A stretch of 39,320 nt of DNA from Methylococcaceae bacterium (lineage in GTDB: Bacteria; Pseudomonadota; Gammaproteobacteria; Methylococcales; Methylomonadaceae): contig SPJM01000089.1 in NCBI GenBank assembly GCA_006844585.1, forward strand, positions 1 to 39,320, in the 5' to 3' direction. The position numbers and the translations under genes are program-made. Each line of letters starts with the position of its first letter. Positions within the stretch are counted from its first letter, which is position 1. The notes beneath the pieces were generated by a model. It searched no databases, had not been told where the DNA came from, and saw only the letters and a program-made list of their open reading frames with translations. Below are positions 7,617 to 16,684 of this stretch, one piece after another.

Positions 7617-8927
7617 TTATTTTAATGTTTCCAAACGAATCAGGTTGACTTGACCTGAGACTGTAGATAATGCTTCTATTTCGTTGATCGCTGCTTTCAT
7701 TTCCTTTTCCAAAGTTTTTTGGGTCAATAGAATCAACGGTAAAGAGGTTTCTCCAGCTTTCGGCTCTTTTTGAATCAAAGCTTCAATGCTGATTTTATAG
7801 GCGGCTAAAATACGGGAAATATCAGCGAGTACGCCGGGCTTGTCTTCCGCCGTCAAACGCAGATAATAAGCGGTGTCAATTTCATTCGCTGATAAGACGG
7901 GAATATCCACCAGAGCATCGGATTGAAACGCCAAATGCGGCACCCGGTTTTCCGGGTCGCTGGTCAAAGCTCTCACCACATCGACAACATCGGCCACCAC
8001 TGCTGAAGCTGTCGGTTCAGCGCCTGCTCCAGCGCCGTAATGTAAAGTCGGACCAACGGCATCGCCTTGCACTAGCACAGCATTCATCACCCCATCAACA
8101 TTGGCTAATAAACGACGTTCCGGAATCAAGGTCGGATGCACTCTCAGCTCCACGCCTTGTTCGGTTTTGCGGGCAATCCCCAAATGCTTAATGCGATATC
8201 CCAATTCTTCAGCATAAGCGACATCTTGCTGAGTAATGCGGGTAATGCCTTCGGTATAAGCTTTGTCAAATTGCAGCGGAATGCCGAATGCTATCGAGGC
8301 TAAAATGGTCAATTTATGCGCAGCGTCTATACCTTCCACATCGAAAGTCGGATCAGCCTCCGCGTACCCCAAAGCCTGCGCTTCAGCCAACACATCTTCA
8401 AAATCGCGGCCTTTGTCGCGCATTTCGGTCAAAATAAAATTACCGGTGCCATTGATAATGCCAGCTAACCATTCTATCCGGTTGCCGCTCAAACCTTCCC
8501 GGATGGCTTTAATGATCGGGATGCCCCCGGCAACTGCGGCTTCAAACAATACCATAACGCCTTTTTCACTGGCTTTGCTGAATATTTCATTGCCGTGTAA
8601 TGCAATCAGCGCTTTATTGGCGGTAACCACATGTTTGCCGTTTTCAATGGCTTGCATGACTAAATCTTTCGCCAAACTATCGCCGCCGATCAATTCCAAC
8701 ACTACTTCGATTTCCGGGTCATTGACGATAGCGAAGGAATCGGTGGTTAATTCTATGCCTTGAGTATCACAAATGCGTGGTCTATCCAAACTTCTGGCCG
8801 AAGCGCGGGTAATTTGTATTTCCCGTCCGGCGCGCCGAGCGATTTCTTCCGCGTTGCGGGTCAGGACATTCACTGTTCCGCCGCCCACTGTGCCTAACCC
8901 AAGTATTCCTATTTTTACCGGTTTCAA
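7617..8927 (-). CDS. hom: Homoserine dehydrogenase
   Basis: Hom reduces aspartate semialdehyde to homoserine, the branch point to threonine and methionine. The 436 residues show the NAD(P) loop GILGLGTVGGGT near residue 8, catalytic-region motifs NGKHVVTANKALI and AGIINGTGNFILT, and a C-terminal ACT domain beginning around YYLRLTAEDKPGVLADI, which normally gives feedback control by threonine. It is the monofunctional form, without an aspartokinase domain. The start is TTG at 8927, supported by GGGGAG six bases upstream; no ATG is nearby in frame. It sits between alaC (36 bases upstream) and thrC (6 bases downstream), so co-transcription is likely. Confidence 0.96.
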   Translation of the reverse strand: MKPVKIGILGLGTVGGGTVNVLTRNAEEIARRAGREIQITRASARSLDRPRICDTQGIELTTDSFAIVNDPEIEVVLELIGGDSLAKDLVMQAIENGKHVVTANKALIALHGNEIFSKASEKGVMVLFEAAVAGGIPIIKAIREGLSGNRIEWLAGIINGTGNFILTEMRDKGRDFEDVLAEAQALGYAEADPTFDVEGIDAAHKLTILASIAFGIPLQFDKAYTEGITRITQQDVAYAEELGYRIKHLGIARKTEQGVELRVHPTLIPERRLLANVDGVMNAVLVQGDAVGPTLHYGAGAGAEPTASAVVADVVDVVRALTSDPENRVPHLAFQSDALVDIPVLSANEIDTAYYLRLTAEDKPGVLADISRILAAYKISIEALIQKEPKAGETSLPLILLTQKTLEKEMKAAINEIEALSTVSGQVNLIRLETLK

Positions 8928-8963
8928 ATGTGACTCCCCAAACTTTTTAACATTAACCGAGCA

Positions 8964-10148
8964 TTATACTACGTTGTCTTTTTTCAGCATATTGCGAATG
9001 CCGCGCAAAGCTTGCCGAGTTCTATGCTCATTTTCAATCAGGCTGAAACGAACATGATCATCGCCGTATTGACCGAAACCTATGCCCGGCGACACTGCGA
9101 CTTTAGCGTCCAAAATCATTTTTTTACAGAATTCCAAAGACCCCATTGCTTTATAGGTATCCGGTATCGGCGCCCACACAAACATGGTAGCTTTCGGTTT
9201 TTCCACCAGCCAGCCCATGGCATTCAGGCCATCGCACAAAACATCGCGGCGTACTTTATACATCTCGCAAATTTCCTGCACACAATCCTGCGAGCTTTCC
9301 AAAGCGGTAATCGCCGCTACTTGAATCGGCGTAAAAGTACCGTAATCCATGTATGACTTGATGCGGGTCAAGGCTGCGACCAAGGTGGGGTTACCGCACA
9401 TAAAACCAACACGCCAACCCGGCATATTATAGCTTTTAGACAATGAAAAGAATTCAACCGCATATTCCTTAGCGCCTTCAACTTCAAGTATCGACGGCGC
9501 TTTATAACCATCAAATACAATATCCGCATATGCAATATCGTGGACTATCCAAATGTTATGTTCCTTGGCGATAGCGACCACTTTCTCAAAGAAATCCAAT
9601 TCAATACATTGCGTAGTCGGATTCCCTGGAAAATTGAGGATCAACATTTTCGGTTTAGGCCAGGAATCATCTATCGCTTTTTGCAATTCTTCAAAAAAAT
9701 CTTTACCCGGCACCAATGGCACATGTCGCAAATCAGCGCCGGCCATCACCACCCCATAAGGGTGGATCGGGTAAGCAGGGTTAGGCACCAACACCACATC
9801 GCCGGGACCCAAAGTTGCCATGGTTAAGTGTGCTAAGCCCTCTTTAGAACCAATGGTAACGATGGCTTCGGTTTCAGGATCCAATTCGACATCATAACGC
9901 TTTTTATACCAGTTACAGATCGCTTGCCGTAAACGCGGTATCCCTTTAGATACTGAATAGCGATGCGTATCATTTCGTTCGGCGGCCTCTACTAATTTGG
10001 CGACAATATGCGGCGGCGTCGCTTGATCAGGATTGCCCATACCAAAATCAATAATATCCTCTCCTTCAGAACGCGCTTTGGCCTTCAACTCATTGACGAT
10101 ATTAAATACATAAGGCGGGAGACGTTTGATACGTTGAAATTCTTCCAT
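8964..10148 (-). CDS. alaC: Alanine-type aminotransferase (AlaC family)
   Basis: This class I PLP aminotransferase follows E. coli AlaC closely in motif order: [11 protein letters not shown] at the start, [30 protein letters not shown], the PLP lysine in [15 protein letters not shown] (about Lys238), and MFVWAPIP near the end. AlaC makes alanine from pyruvate and glutamate. The open frame extends to a TTG at 10196, but ATG 10148 ([10 protein letters not shown]) aligns with the family start and has GAG about nine bases upstream, so I use it: 394 residues against 412 in E. coli. Being first in the alaC-hom-thrC cluster it could also work on other keto acids; the exact substrate is inferred from similarity. 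Confidence 0.9.
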   Translation of the reverse strand: MEEFQRIKRLPPYVFNIVNELKAKARSEGEDIIDFGMGNPDQATPPHIVAKLVEAAERNDTHRYSVSKGIPRLRQAICNWYKKRYDVELDPETEAIVTIGSKEGLAHLTMATLGPGDVVLVPNPAYPIHPYGVVMAGADLRHVPLVPGKDFFEELQKAIDDSWPKPKMLILNFPGNPTTQCIELDFFEKVVAIAKEHNIWIVHDIAYADIVFDGYKAPSILEVEGAKEYAVEFFSLSKSYNMPGWRVGFMCGNPTLVAALTRIKSYMDYGTFTPIQVAAITALESSQDCVQEICEMYKVRRDVLCDGLNAMGWLVEKPKATMFVWAPIPDTYKAMGSLEFCKKMILDAKVAVSPGIGFGQYGDDHVRFSLIENEHRTRQALRGIRNMLKKDNVV

Positions 10149-10419
10149 TAAAGACTCTAATAAATGATTGTCACGAAAGTCTGATACACTCAGCAATTCG
10201 TCAAAGAAAAGCTTGAGCTTTTAGCTGAATGACTCAGGTTTTTGCAAAATTTTCTAAGTTACTTTTATTGTTGAAATATGTCAATCACTTTCCTGAAAAT
10301 TTAGAGCGCACAGGTTAAAATAACTCACTTAGAAAAAAACCAGGCCACTCCCGACAGTTATAAACGAGTTTTTTAATTCATTGGCGCCGCCACAATAAAA
10401 AAGCGCTTAGGAAAAATAC

Positions 10420-11994
10420 ATGCTATTTAATTCTTATATTTTTATATTTGCATTTTTACCCTTTACCTTTTTGGGCTACTTTTTCTTAGCCAAACACAAG
10501 AGCGGCGAAACAGCTATTTCTTTTCTGGTCTTGGCTTCTTTATTTTTTTATGGTTGGTGGAACCCGATATATTTGTTGTTGATTTTGGTATCGATGGCGG
10601 TCAATTACGGCTTAGGTGAAACTATCGTCCGCCGCCGAAATAGCCAAAAATTTAAGCAAGCACAAGGTTTCTTAATTTACGGCCTGATTTTCAATTTAGG
10701 TTTACTGGCTTATTTTAAATACGCTAACTTTATCGTCGATAACATCAATTCCTTATTCAGTAGCGGCTTTAACCTTGATGAAATTATTTTGCCGCTCGCC
10801 ATCTCTTTCTTCACCTTTCAACAAATCGCTTATTTGATTGACGCTTATCGCGGCATTACTAAAGAATTTAAATTTTCACATTACGCCTTATTTGTCACCT
10901 TCTTCCCCCAATTAATCGCCGGACCGATTGTCCATCACAAGGAAATGTTGCCGCAATTCATGCAGATGGATAACCTCAAACCGAAACTGGAAAATATGAT
11001 TATCGGTCTCACTATTTTCTCTTTGGGTTTATTCAAAAAAGTGGTGATTGCGGATGGCGTCGCGCAATATTCCACCCCGGTTTTTGATGCGGCGGCGGCA
11101 GGCGAGGCATTAAGCTTTTTTATTGCTTGGGGCGGCGCTTTAGCTTACAGCTTCCAATTATACTTTGATTTTTCCGGCTATTCCGATATGGCCATCGGCA
11201 TTGCAAAAATGTTCGGCATTCTGTTACCGCTAAATTTCGCTTCACCTTATAAGTCATTAAGCATTATTGAATTTTGGCGACGCTGGCATATGACCTTATC
11301 GCGCTTCTTACGCGATTATGTGTACATCAGCTTAGGCGGTAACCGCAAAGGCGACGTTCGACGATTCGCCAATTTATTCGCCACTATGCTGTTGGGCGGT
11401 TTGTGGCATGGCGCAGGTTGGACTTTCGTTTTTTGGGGCGGCCTACACGGCTTATATCTAGTGATTAACCACGGCTGGCATTATCTTCAACGTAAAGCCA
11501 AACTCGAATTTCTGCATCAAAACTTGCTATGGCGTGTTTTTAGTTGGTTTCTTACCTTTTTCGCCATCGTCAACGCCTGGGTTTTTTTCCGGGCGAGCAG
11601 CTTCACCGCCGCAGTTGTGATGATGGAAGGCATGTACGGTTTCAATGGCGTTGCCATCCCTAACGCCATCTTTGCTCGTTTAGGCGGACTGCAAACAATA
11701 TTGAATCAAATTGGCGTCACCTCGTTTATCGGCGGCGGCAGTCAATTTATGTTTACCTATCTATGGGTTTCAGCATTATTAGTCGCCGTCTTATTGCCAA
11801 ACACCCAACAAATCATGAATAGTCACCCGGACGCTCAACTGAGATCACCCTATGCTTTATGTGATCAAGGCTTATTAAGCGGCAAACTCAAATTTCGATA
11901 CGGCGTTTGTTGGGCTATGGTTTCGGCCTGCGCTTTAGTCATTGCAGTTTTTGGCCTTACCCGCGTTTCAGAATTTCTTTATTTTCAATTTTAA
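10420..11994 (+). CDS. MBOAT-family O-acyltransferase (AlgI/PatA-like)
   Basis: Membrane-bound O-acyltransferases move acyl groups, usually acetyl, across the inner membrane onto polysaccharides or peptidoglycan. The 524 residues are rich in membrane helices. They show the opening MLFNSYIFIFAFLPFTFLGY, FFPQLIAGPIVHH (160s-173), EFWRRWHMTLS (His290) and GGLWHGAGWTFVFWGGLHG, where His330 matches the catalytic histidine of AlgI. ATG 10420 has AGGA upstream. The next gene begins seven bases after the stop and encodes a membrane-anchored SGNH-like protein, the usual second component. No alginate, cellulose or other polysaccharide genes lie nearby, so the target is unknown and the AlgI name should not be taken as proof of alginate. 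Confidence 0.92.
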   Translation: MLFNSYIFIFAFLPFTFLGYFFLAKHKSGETAISFLVLASLFFYGWWNPIYLLLILVSMAVNYGLGETIVRRRNSQKFKQAQGFLIYGLIFNLGLLAYFKYANFIVDNINSLFSSGFNLDEIILPLAISFFTFQQIAYLIDAYRGITKEFKFSHYALFVTFFPQLIAGPIVHHKEMLPQFMQMDNLKPKLENMIIGLTIFSLGLFKKVVIADGVAQYSTPVFDAAAAGEALSFFIAWGGALAYSFQLYFDFSGYSDMAIGIAKMFGILLPLNFASPYKSLSIIEFWRRWHMTLSRFLRDYVYISLGGNRKGDVRRFANLFATMLLGGLWHGAGWTFVFWGGLHGLYLVINHGWHYLQRKAKLEFLHQNLLWRVFSWFLTFFAIVNAWVFFRASSFTAAVVMMEGMYGFNGVAIPNAIFARLGGLQTILNQIGVTSFIGGGSQFMFTYLWVSALLVAVLLPNTQQIMNSHPDAQLRSPYALCDQGLLSGKLKFRYGVCWAMVSACALVIAVFGLTRVSEFLYFQF

Positions 11995-12000
11995 TTTGCC

Positions 12001-13212
12001 ATGTCAATCAAAAAATACGCTTTGATCTACGGCTTATCCATTATCGTCATTACCGGCTTATTGGCATCCATCAATTATTTTATCGATCCGTATCTGCTGT
12101 ATGGAAGCAATCGCATCAGCGGTATCAATGATAAGAAACCAGCTACCGCCAACCGCTCAGCTTTATTCAAACCTTATCAGGCTATTGCCGTCAAGCCGAC
12201 TACTCTTGTGGTCGGCAACTCTCGCCCGGAGATGGGTATTAACCCGGAATCATCTTGTTGGCCGAACCATTACGGGACAATCTATAGCTTAACGTTTCCC
12301 GGTATGAGTTTTTACGGCCAAATTAGAGCGCTTTTTCATGCCGTTTCTGATAGTCCGGTGGAAAACATATTATTGGGTGTTGATTTTGTCGATTTTTTAC
12401 AATTGCGCGAACAGCCTAAAAAAAATTATTGGCCACCACGCAATTCAGATTTTTTTGATCGATTGCGGGTAGATGAAAAATCTAACTCCAACTCTAGCTA
12501 TCGCTACAATCAACTCAAGGATTTTAGCGCAGGGTTATTTTCCTTAACCGCCTTGAACGATAGCGTTTCCACTTTGCTGTCACAAAATGTAAACAGCGTT
12601 AACCGGACGCATTTGGGTTTTAATCCTGCAAGAGATTATCTCGATATCATCCGTCATGAAGGCCCGCGTGTGCTTTATCGTCAGAAAATGAATGAACTTA
12701 ATAAGCGATTCGAACAACCCGGCATGAGCGTATATGACGCCAAGCTATGGTCTACTGAGTTTGAAGGTTTAAAAAGAACAATACAATTGGCGCTGGCACA
12801 GAATATTCAACTGACAATCTATATTAACCCATATCACTACAGCTATTTCGAAGCGATAGAAAAATCCGGTTATTGGCCGGAATTTGAAGCCTTCAAAAAA
12901 GGGTTAATGCAAGTGGTAAAGCAATACGGCCAGAATAAAGTTGCGCTTTGGGATTTTGCGCTTTATTCCAACTATACCGTTTCACCAAAACCAAGCAAGA
13001 AAGAAGCAAAAAAATTCCTTCGTTGGTTTTGGGAACCGGCGCATTATAAAGCCAAACTAGGCGAATATCTTCTTAGCGATATGTATCAACAATCTTGCGT
13101 CAAAAAGAAACTGTCGCCGGTAGGCGTCAAACTCAATGACATAGATATTGATCGCCACTTAGCCAAACAACGTCAATTAAGCGCGTTTATGACCTTACAA
13201 ATTGAACAGTGA
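12001..13212 (+). CDS. Membrane-anchored SGNH-like partner of the O-acyltransferase
   Basis: This 403-residue protein has one N-terminal membrane segment (about residues 6-25) and otherwise looks periplasmic. LVVGNSRPEMGINP (69-82) resembles SGNH block I with Ser74 as possible nucleophile, and EPAHYKAKLGEYLL (345-358) resembles the last block, where relatives usually have Asp-x-x-His; here it is Glu345-x-x-His348. A middle motif, YINPYHYSYFEAI, is typical of proteins paired with MBOAT enzymes. By analogy with AlgJ/AlgX and PatB it would finish acyl transfer to the polymer outside the membrane. The start ATG lies just after the acyltransferase stop, so the two genes form an operon. Its exact reaction is inferred. 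Confidence 0.75.
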   Translation: MSIKKYALIYGLSIIVITGLLASINYFIDPYLLYGSNRISGINDKKPATANRSALFKPYQAIAVKPTTLVVGNSRPEMGINPESSCWPNHYGTIYSLTFPGMSFYGQIRALFHAVSDSPVENILLGVDFVDFLQLREQPKKNYWPPRNSDFFDRLRVDEKSNSNSSYRYNQLKDFSAGLFSLTALNDSVSTLLSQNVNSVNRTHLGFNPARDYLDIIRHEGPRVLYRQKMNELNKRFEQPGMSVYDAKLWSTEFEGLKRTIQLALAQNIQLTIYINPYHYSYFEAIEKSGYWPEFEAFKKGLMQVVKQYGQNKVALWDFALYSNYTVSPKPSKKEAKKFLRWFWEPAHYKAKLGEYLLSDMYQQSCVKKKLSPVGVKLNDIDIDRHLAKQRQLSAFMTLQIEQ

Positions 13213-13250
13213 CGAGCGGCGGCGAAGTTAAGCTGGGAACATTGCCCATT

Positions 13251-13272
13251 GTCGGGCTAAAGCCCGACCTAC
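13251..13272 (-). repeat. REP-like palindrome with GTAG foot, copy 2
   Basis: Arms GTCGGGCT and AGCCCGAC with GTAG at the minus-strand foot. It sits between two convergent genes: 38 bases after the plus-strand SGNH-like gene and 18 bases beyond the stop of the minus-strand CAP gene. It may end or protect both transcripts; no separate terminator is visible here. Confidence 0.85.
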
Positions 13273-13290
13273 GCTTCTTTTTAGGCAATG

Positions 13291-14529
13291 CTAATCCACA
13301 AAATCAGTGACTGCGCCGACATCAACCAAACCGCCAAACACATCCCCTAAAACATAAACCCTTCCCTCTTTAGTCGCCAGATAATTATTAGTATTCGAAT
13401 AGAACCTAAAAATAAAGCCGTCATAGTCCATGGTGGCTTGATTAGCGGGAGTAAAAAAATTAGGGAAGTTTTGCTCGGCAAATGCGAATAGACGATTGGA
13501 TTGCGCGACGGATTGATCGGTTTCCAATTGATAATCCAGCAATACGCTTTGGCTACCGACAGTCGCTGTTCTAAACGCTAACATGGTTAAACCGCCCTCG
13601 CTAAAAGTCGCGGTATATTCACCATCTTGCAAAATCGGTATCGCAAAACCGCCGCCTGCTGAGGTGACGGCAAAAAACTCTCCGCTGTTCGGCGTTACTT
13701 TGACATTAGCAACGCCTTCGCCATCATCAAATCTATCATTAGCGTTGAGATCTTTCCAAACCGTTCCGACCAGAAAACGATTATAATGATCAGCAGCACC
13801 GTTGAGCGCTTGGGCAAAATTTTCACTTATCACCCAGGGGCCGACATTGGTGTTGATGTCATTTTCTTCAACAATGGCGAATCCGGCATTGGTATAATCT
13901 GCATCCAACGACATAATCGCCTTGCGATGACCGCGGCCAGACTGCATCCCGCTGCCGTCATTACCACCCCAGTCAATATTGAACGCCGCATGCGCATGCA
14001 AACTGTTTTCCCCGAATGAAAAAACATTGCCGCGAAGACGAGACCAGGAAAAACCAGCATCATCTATACGTTCAAATTGATTGTTATGGTCTTGCGCATC
14101 CCGACTAATTAAATCCAATGAATGCGTTTTTGCCGCTAAATATAAGCGCCGATCAAAAGCCGCCGGGGCTTTGGCTTCATAAGAATTAAATTCCTCTAAC
14201 AATAAATCAGTATCCACAGCAAAAAAGTTGCGCCCGGAAGCAATATCCGAATGATTGGAAGTGGCTAAAAATTCGCCTTCCGCTTTAGGGTCTTGACGCG
14301 CGCGATTCATCAGCCAAACCAATTCTTGTTCAGCGCCGCTAGGGTGTAGCCCATCTTCTGTTTTATGGAACACCCACTCTTGAACAGGTAGGGCGTTTTT
14401 CGGCTGAATTTTTTGAGAATCTCTTGGGAACTTAGCTGTATTAAGCAGCACAGGCGGGTTTTCAGTGGGAAATGGCTCCGCCGATAAGGTTGTTGAAACG
14501 ATTAACAAAAAAGGCGCGATGCTTTTCAT
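13291..14529 (-). CDS. Secreted CAP (SCP-like) domain protein with SdrD-B-like and C-terminal repeat-type domain
   Basis: The 412-residue protein starts at ATG 14529 (GGGAG upstream); the open frame reaches a TTG five codons earlier that I reject. A signal peptide, MKSIAPFLLIVSTTLSA, leads into a CAP domain (about 60-255) with LVWLMNRARQDP, HSLDLISRD, FGEN and SGRGHRKAIMS, the pattern of bacterial SCP proteins. Next comes VGTVWKDLNANDRFDDGEG, an SdrD-B/Cna-type fold that starts with a calcium-loop-like segment. The end, LFAFAEQNFPNFF through FRFYSNTNNYLATKEGRVYVLG to VDVG, is a small domain I associate with many secreted proteins of methanotrophs and relatives, of unknown role. No CAP catalytic function is assured; binding or adhesion is possible. 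Confidence 0.8.
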   Translation of the reverse strand: MKSIAPFLLIVSTTLSAEPFPTENPPVLLNTAKFPRDSQKIQPKNALPVQEWVFHKTEDGLHPSGAEQELVWLMNRARQDPKAEGEFLATSNHSDIASGRNFFAVDTDLLLEEFNSYEAKAPAAFDRRLYLAAKTHSLDLISRDAQDHNNQFERIDDAGFSWSRLRGNVFSFGENSLHAHAAFNIDWGGNDGSGMQSGRGHRKAIMSLDADYTNAGFAIVEENDINTNVGPWVISENFAQALNGAADHYNRFLVGTVWKDLNANDRFDDGEGVANVKVTPNSGEFFAVTSAGGGFAIPILQDGEYTATFSEGGLTMLAFRTATVGSQSVLLDYQLETDQSVAQSNRLFAFAEQNFPNFFTPANQATMDYDGFIFRFYSNTNNYLATKEGRVYVLGDVFGGLVDVGAVTDFVD

Positions 14530-14557
14530 TTTTTTCTCCCACAATTCTATAATAAAA

Positions 14558-14588
14558 AGGCAGTGTTAACTCCAGGTTAACACTGCCT
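14558..14588 (-). terminator. Rho-independent terminator after the diiron gene
   Basis: A perfect 13-bp stem, AGGCAGTGTTAAC (14558-14570) with GTTAACACTGCCT (14576-14588), closes a five-base loop and is followed on the minus strand by TTTTTATT. It lies between the diiron gene stop and the CAP gene start, so the two are separate transcripts. Confidence 0.9.
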
Positions 14589-14627
14589 CAATGATTTCAA
14601 ACGTGAGTTATGTCAACTCAAATATTG

Positions 14628-15521
14628 TCAAGCTTTACAATAAGTCGGCACCCAGCTTCTATCTATCATGTGTTGCGGAATCGAATTAAAATCAAACGCT
14701 TTACCGTCATCAATCATTTGCTTGACATCAAACAAAAGCGCAACCTCCGGAATATCCTTGAAAAACATAGAATAAAAAGGACTTACCAACCACTCAGAAA
14801 TTTTGATGCCGGTCGGGCCGATAAAGTTCCGTCTTTGCCCGACATGCGCGACTTCATCAATGGTAATTTCATCCAATAAAGCTTTCATGCGTTCCCTGAC
14901 TTCCGGTTCATCCGCTAAAACATCATCAAACAACTTATGCAAGTGGCAATAAAAAGTCACGCCCATTAATTCCGTTACAAAAGCCGGGGTATCCATCAAA
15001 AAGCCGGGGAATTTTGGAAATTGTTCATAAACTTTTTCACTGATTGGCCCAAGCGGCACCCATTCAACTTTATCCAGGCCGCAGGTTCTCAACATTTCAT
15101 CAAACAAACGCACATGACAAAATTCTTCCGCCAAGTGGACTCGGCTGATTTTATCTTCTACAGAATGCGAGTTAGCCATGTCCGGCACCACATCCCACGC
15201 GCCTTTAATGCCAACCCATTCATGCCTGGCGAACTTGTAAATACAAGTCAGCATCAAGGTCATTTTATCCAGCGATTTAGGGTCATCCTTCATTTCAACA
15301 TAATTGCGGTAAAAAGCATCCGGATCGGCCAACGGCTTGCGTAATTTTACAGGGTTATCCTGAAATGATTTCAGTTTAGCGCGCTTTATCGCCAAATCAC
15401 GATCTTCTTCAAATAATTCACCGCCATGTTGTTGGGTAAATTCCCAATAATCATCAAAATTCGCTTTACGTTCTTCTTCAGTAGCCGGTGAAAATACCGA
15501 CAAAAATTTACCCGATCCCAT
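14628..15521 (-). CDS. Ferritin-like diiron-carboxylate protein of unknown function
   Basis: The 297-residue, mostly helical protein carries a full set of diiron ligands: Glu101, Glu133-x-x-His136 (in AEEFCHVRLF), Glu184 and Glu223-x-x-His226 (in IDEVAHVGQRRN). The two E-x-x-H motifs separated by a single Glu helix are the layout of ferritin-like oxidases, oxygenases and R2-type proteins. I cannot assign it to a known enzyme. It lacks a signal peptide, so it acts in the cytoplasm. ATG 15521 has AAGGGG upstream, and a strong terminator follows, so it is probably a single-gene unit. Neighbours (CAP protein, fructokinase) give no clear pathway. Hydroxylation of a small molecule or oxygen/iron sensing would fit; these are guesses. 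Confidence 0.8.
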   Translation of the reverse strand: MGSGKFLSVFSPATEEERKANFDDYWEFTQQHGGELFEEDRDLAIKRAKLKSFQDNPVKLRKPLADPDAFYRNYVEMKDDPKSLDKMTLMLTCIYKFARHEWVGIKGAWDVVPDMANSHSVEDKISRVHLAEEFCHVRLFDEMLRTCGLDKVEWVPLGPISEKVYEQFPKFPGFLMDTPAFVTELMGVTFYCHLHKLFDDVLADEPEVRERMKALLDEITIDEVAHVGQRRNFIGPTGIKISEWLVSPFYSMFFKDIPEVALLFDVKQMIDDGKAFDFNSIPQHMIDRSWVPTYCKA

Positions 15522-15675
15522 ATATTAAACCCCTTTGGTTTATCTTAAGAAAAATTACCAGTGACTATAATGAACTGCACATCAGCTTAATTCATTGTTA
15601 AAACTAAGGTCACTTACAGCTCAATAATCTGTCATTACCGATGCAAAACCCGGCATCCTAACACTTTGAGCAAAA

Positions 15676-16539
15676 TTAACTTTGCCAGACATCAATAAAT
15701 TGCTCATAAAGTCTTCGCTCTTGAGTAATCGCCCCTTGAATGCCGACAATTGCCGTAGCAAACGCTTGAGCACGATGCAAAGTTAAATCCAGCGGCCAAT
15801 TATATAAGATTCCCATTAAAACAACCGAACAAAACGCATCGCCTGCGCCTACCGTATCCACCTGTTTAATGGTTTCTACCGGTTTAATCTGGGACTCTGT
15901 TTGCTTGTTCCGAATGACTTCCGCGCCTTTTTCACCCTTGGTCAAGACGATGTTTGGCAAATTCTCAAAGGCGATGCCGACGCTTTGTAATTCGCTCATT
16001 TCTTCATCATTGAGTTTCAACCATTGTGCGCCAAGCAACACCTCAGCGATCAATGACACCCTCCACCAAGGCGCGCGAAGATTAACATCAACAAATCGCA
16101 AATCGGATGATTTTTGTAATTTCGGCAAGCATTGGCGTGTTACGGCTTGCCTGAAAACCAGGCTGCCGTAATAGAGTAAGGTATTTTTGGGTATTTCCGG
16201 CATTAATGCGTGATCTATATAATCATAAGCACAATCACTGACTATCTGGTAATGCGGCTGACCTTGATCAAATATCACATCTACTCGTCCGGTGGGATGT
16301 TGTTGATCGATTTGTATAGCACTAGTATCCATCCCCCATTGACGCATAGCTTCAGTAATCTCTTGGCCCGCCTGATCATCACCTATCCGGGAAATAAATA
16401 AAGGCTGTAGCCCGAAAGCTTGTAAGTGCCAAGCCACATTAAAAGGGGCGCCGCCCAAAATGCGCGCGCCATCCGGAAAACAATCAAATAAAACTTCGCC
16501 AAATATAACCGGGCGATAAGCGGCTTGAGCATTAATCAA
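15676..16539 (-). CDS. PfkB-family sugar kinase, probably fructokinase
   Basis: The 287-residue protein is a ribokinase/PfkB kinase: GEVLFDCFPDGARILGGAPFNVAWHL opens the sugar-binding face, and DTVGAGDAFCSVVLMGIL near residue 230 holds the catalytic Asp and anion hole. The N-terminal GEVLFDCFPDG pattern is typical of bacterial fructokinases. In methanotrophs such an enzyme feeds fructose from sucrose breakdown into central metabolism, but no sucrose synthase or phosphatase genes lie beside it here, so the link is only suggestive. The start is TTG 16539 (MINAQAAYRPVIFG), since no ATG is in frame near the conserved start; AAGG lies rather far upstream, so initiation may be weak. Confidence 0.85.
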   Translation of the reverse strand: MINAQAAYRPVIFGEVLFDCFPDGARILGGAPFNVAWHLQAFGLQPLFISRIGDDQAGQEITEAMRQWGMDTSAIQIDQQHPTGRVDVIFDQGQPHYQIVSDCAYDYIDHALMPEIPKNTLLYYGSLVFRQAVTRQCLPKLQKSSDLRFVDVNLRAPWWRVSLIAEVLLGAQWLKLNDEEMSELQSVGIAFENLPNIVLTKGEKGAEVIRNKQTESQIKPVETIKQVDTVGAGDAFCSVVLMGILYNWPLDLTLHRAQAFATAIVGIQGAITQERRLYEQFIDVWQS

Positions 16540-16684
16540 AATTAACCCAGCCTTGCGGAAGCAGCGCCATACCTATAACCATTTGATTTTATAATAAAAA
16601 CAACATCACCTTTTAATCCCCTAACTCCAGAAATACTTTTTCTTGTGTATCAAATATTTAAAATAAATTACTCACAAAGCTGGG

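Noticed and set aside
10149-10196. Upstream TTG start adding 16 residues to the aminotransferase
   Set aside because: The family starts near [10 protein letters not shown]; the extra residues do not resemble homologues and the ATG at 10148 has a better-placed ribosome site.
10207-10222. AAAAGCTTGAGCTTTT hairpin upstream of alaC as a terminator or attenuator
   Set aside because: The stem is only six base pairs, mostly A-T; there is no leader peptide with threonine or isoleucine codons nearby to support attenuation.
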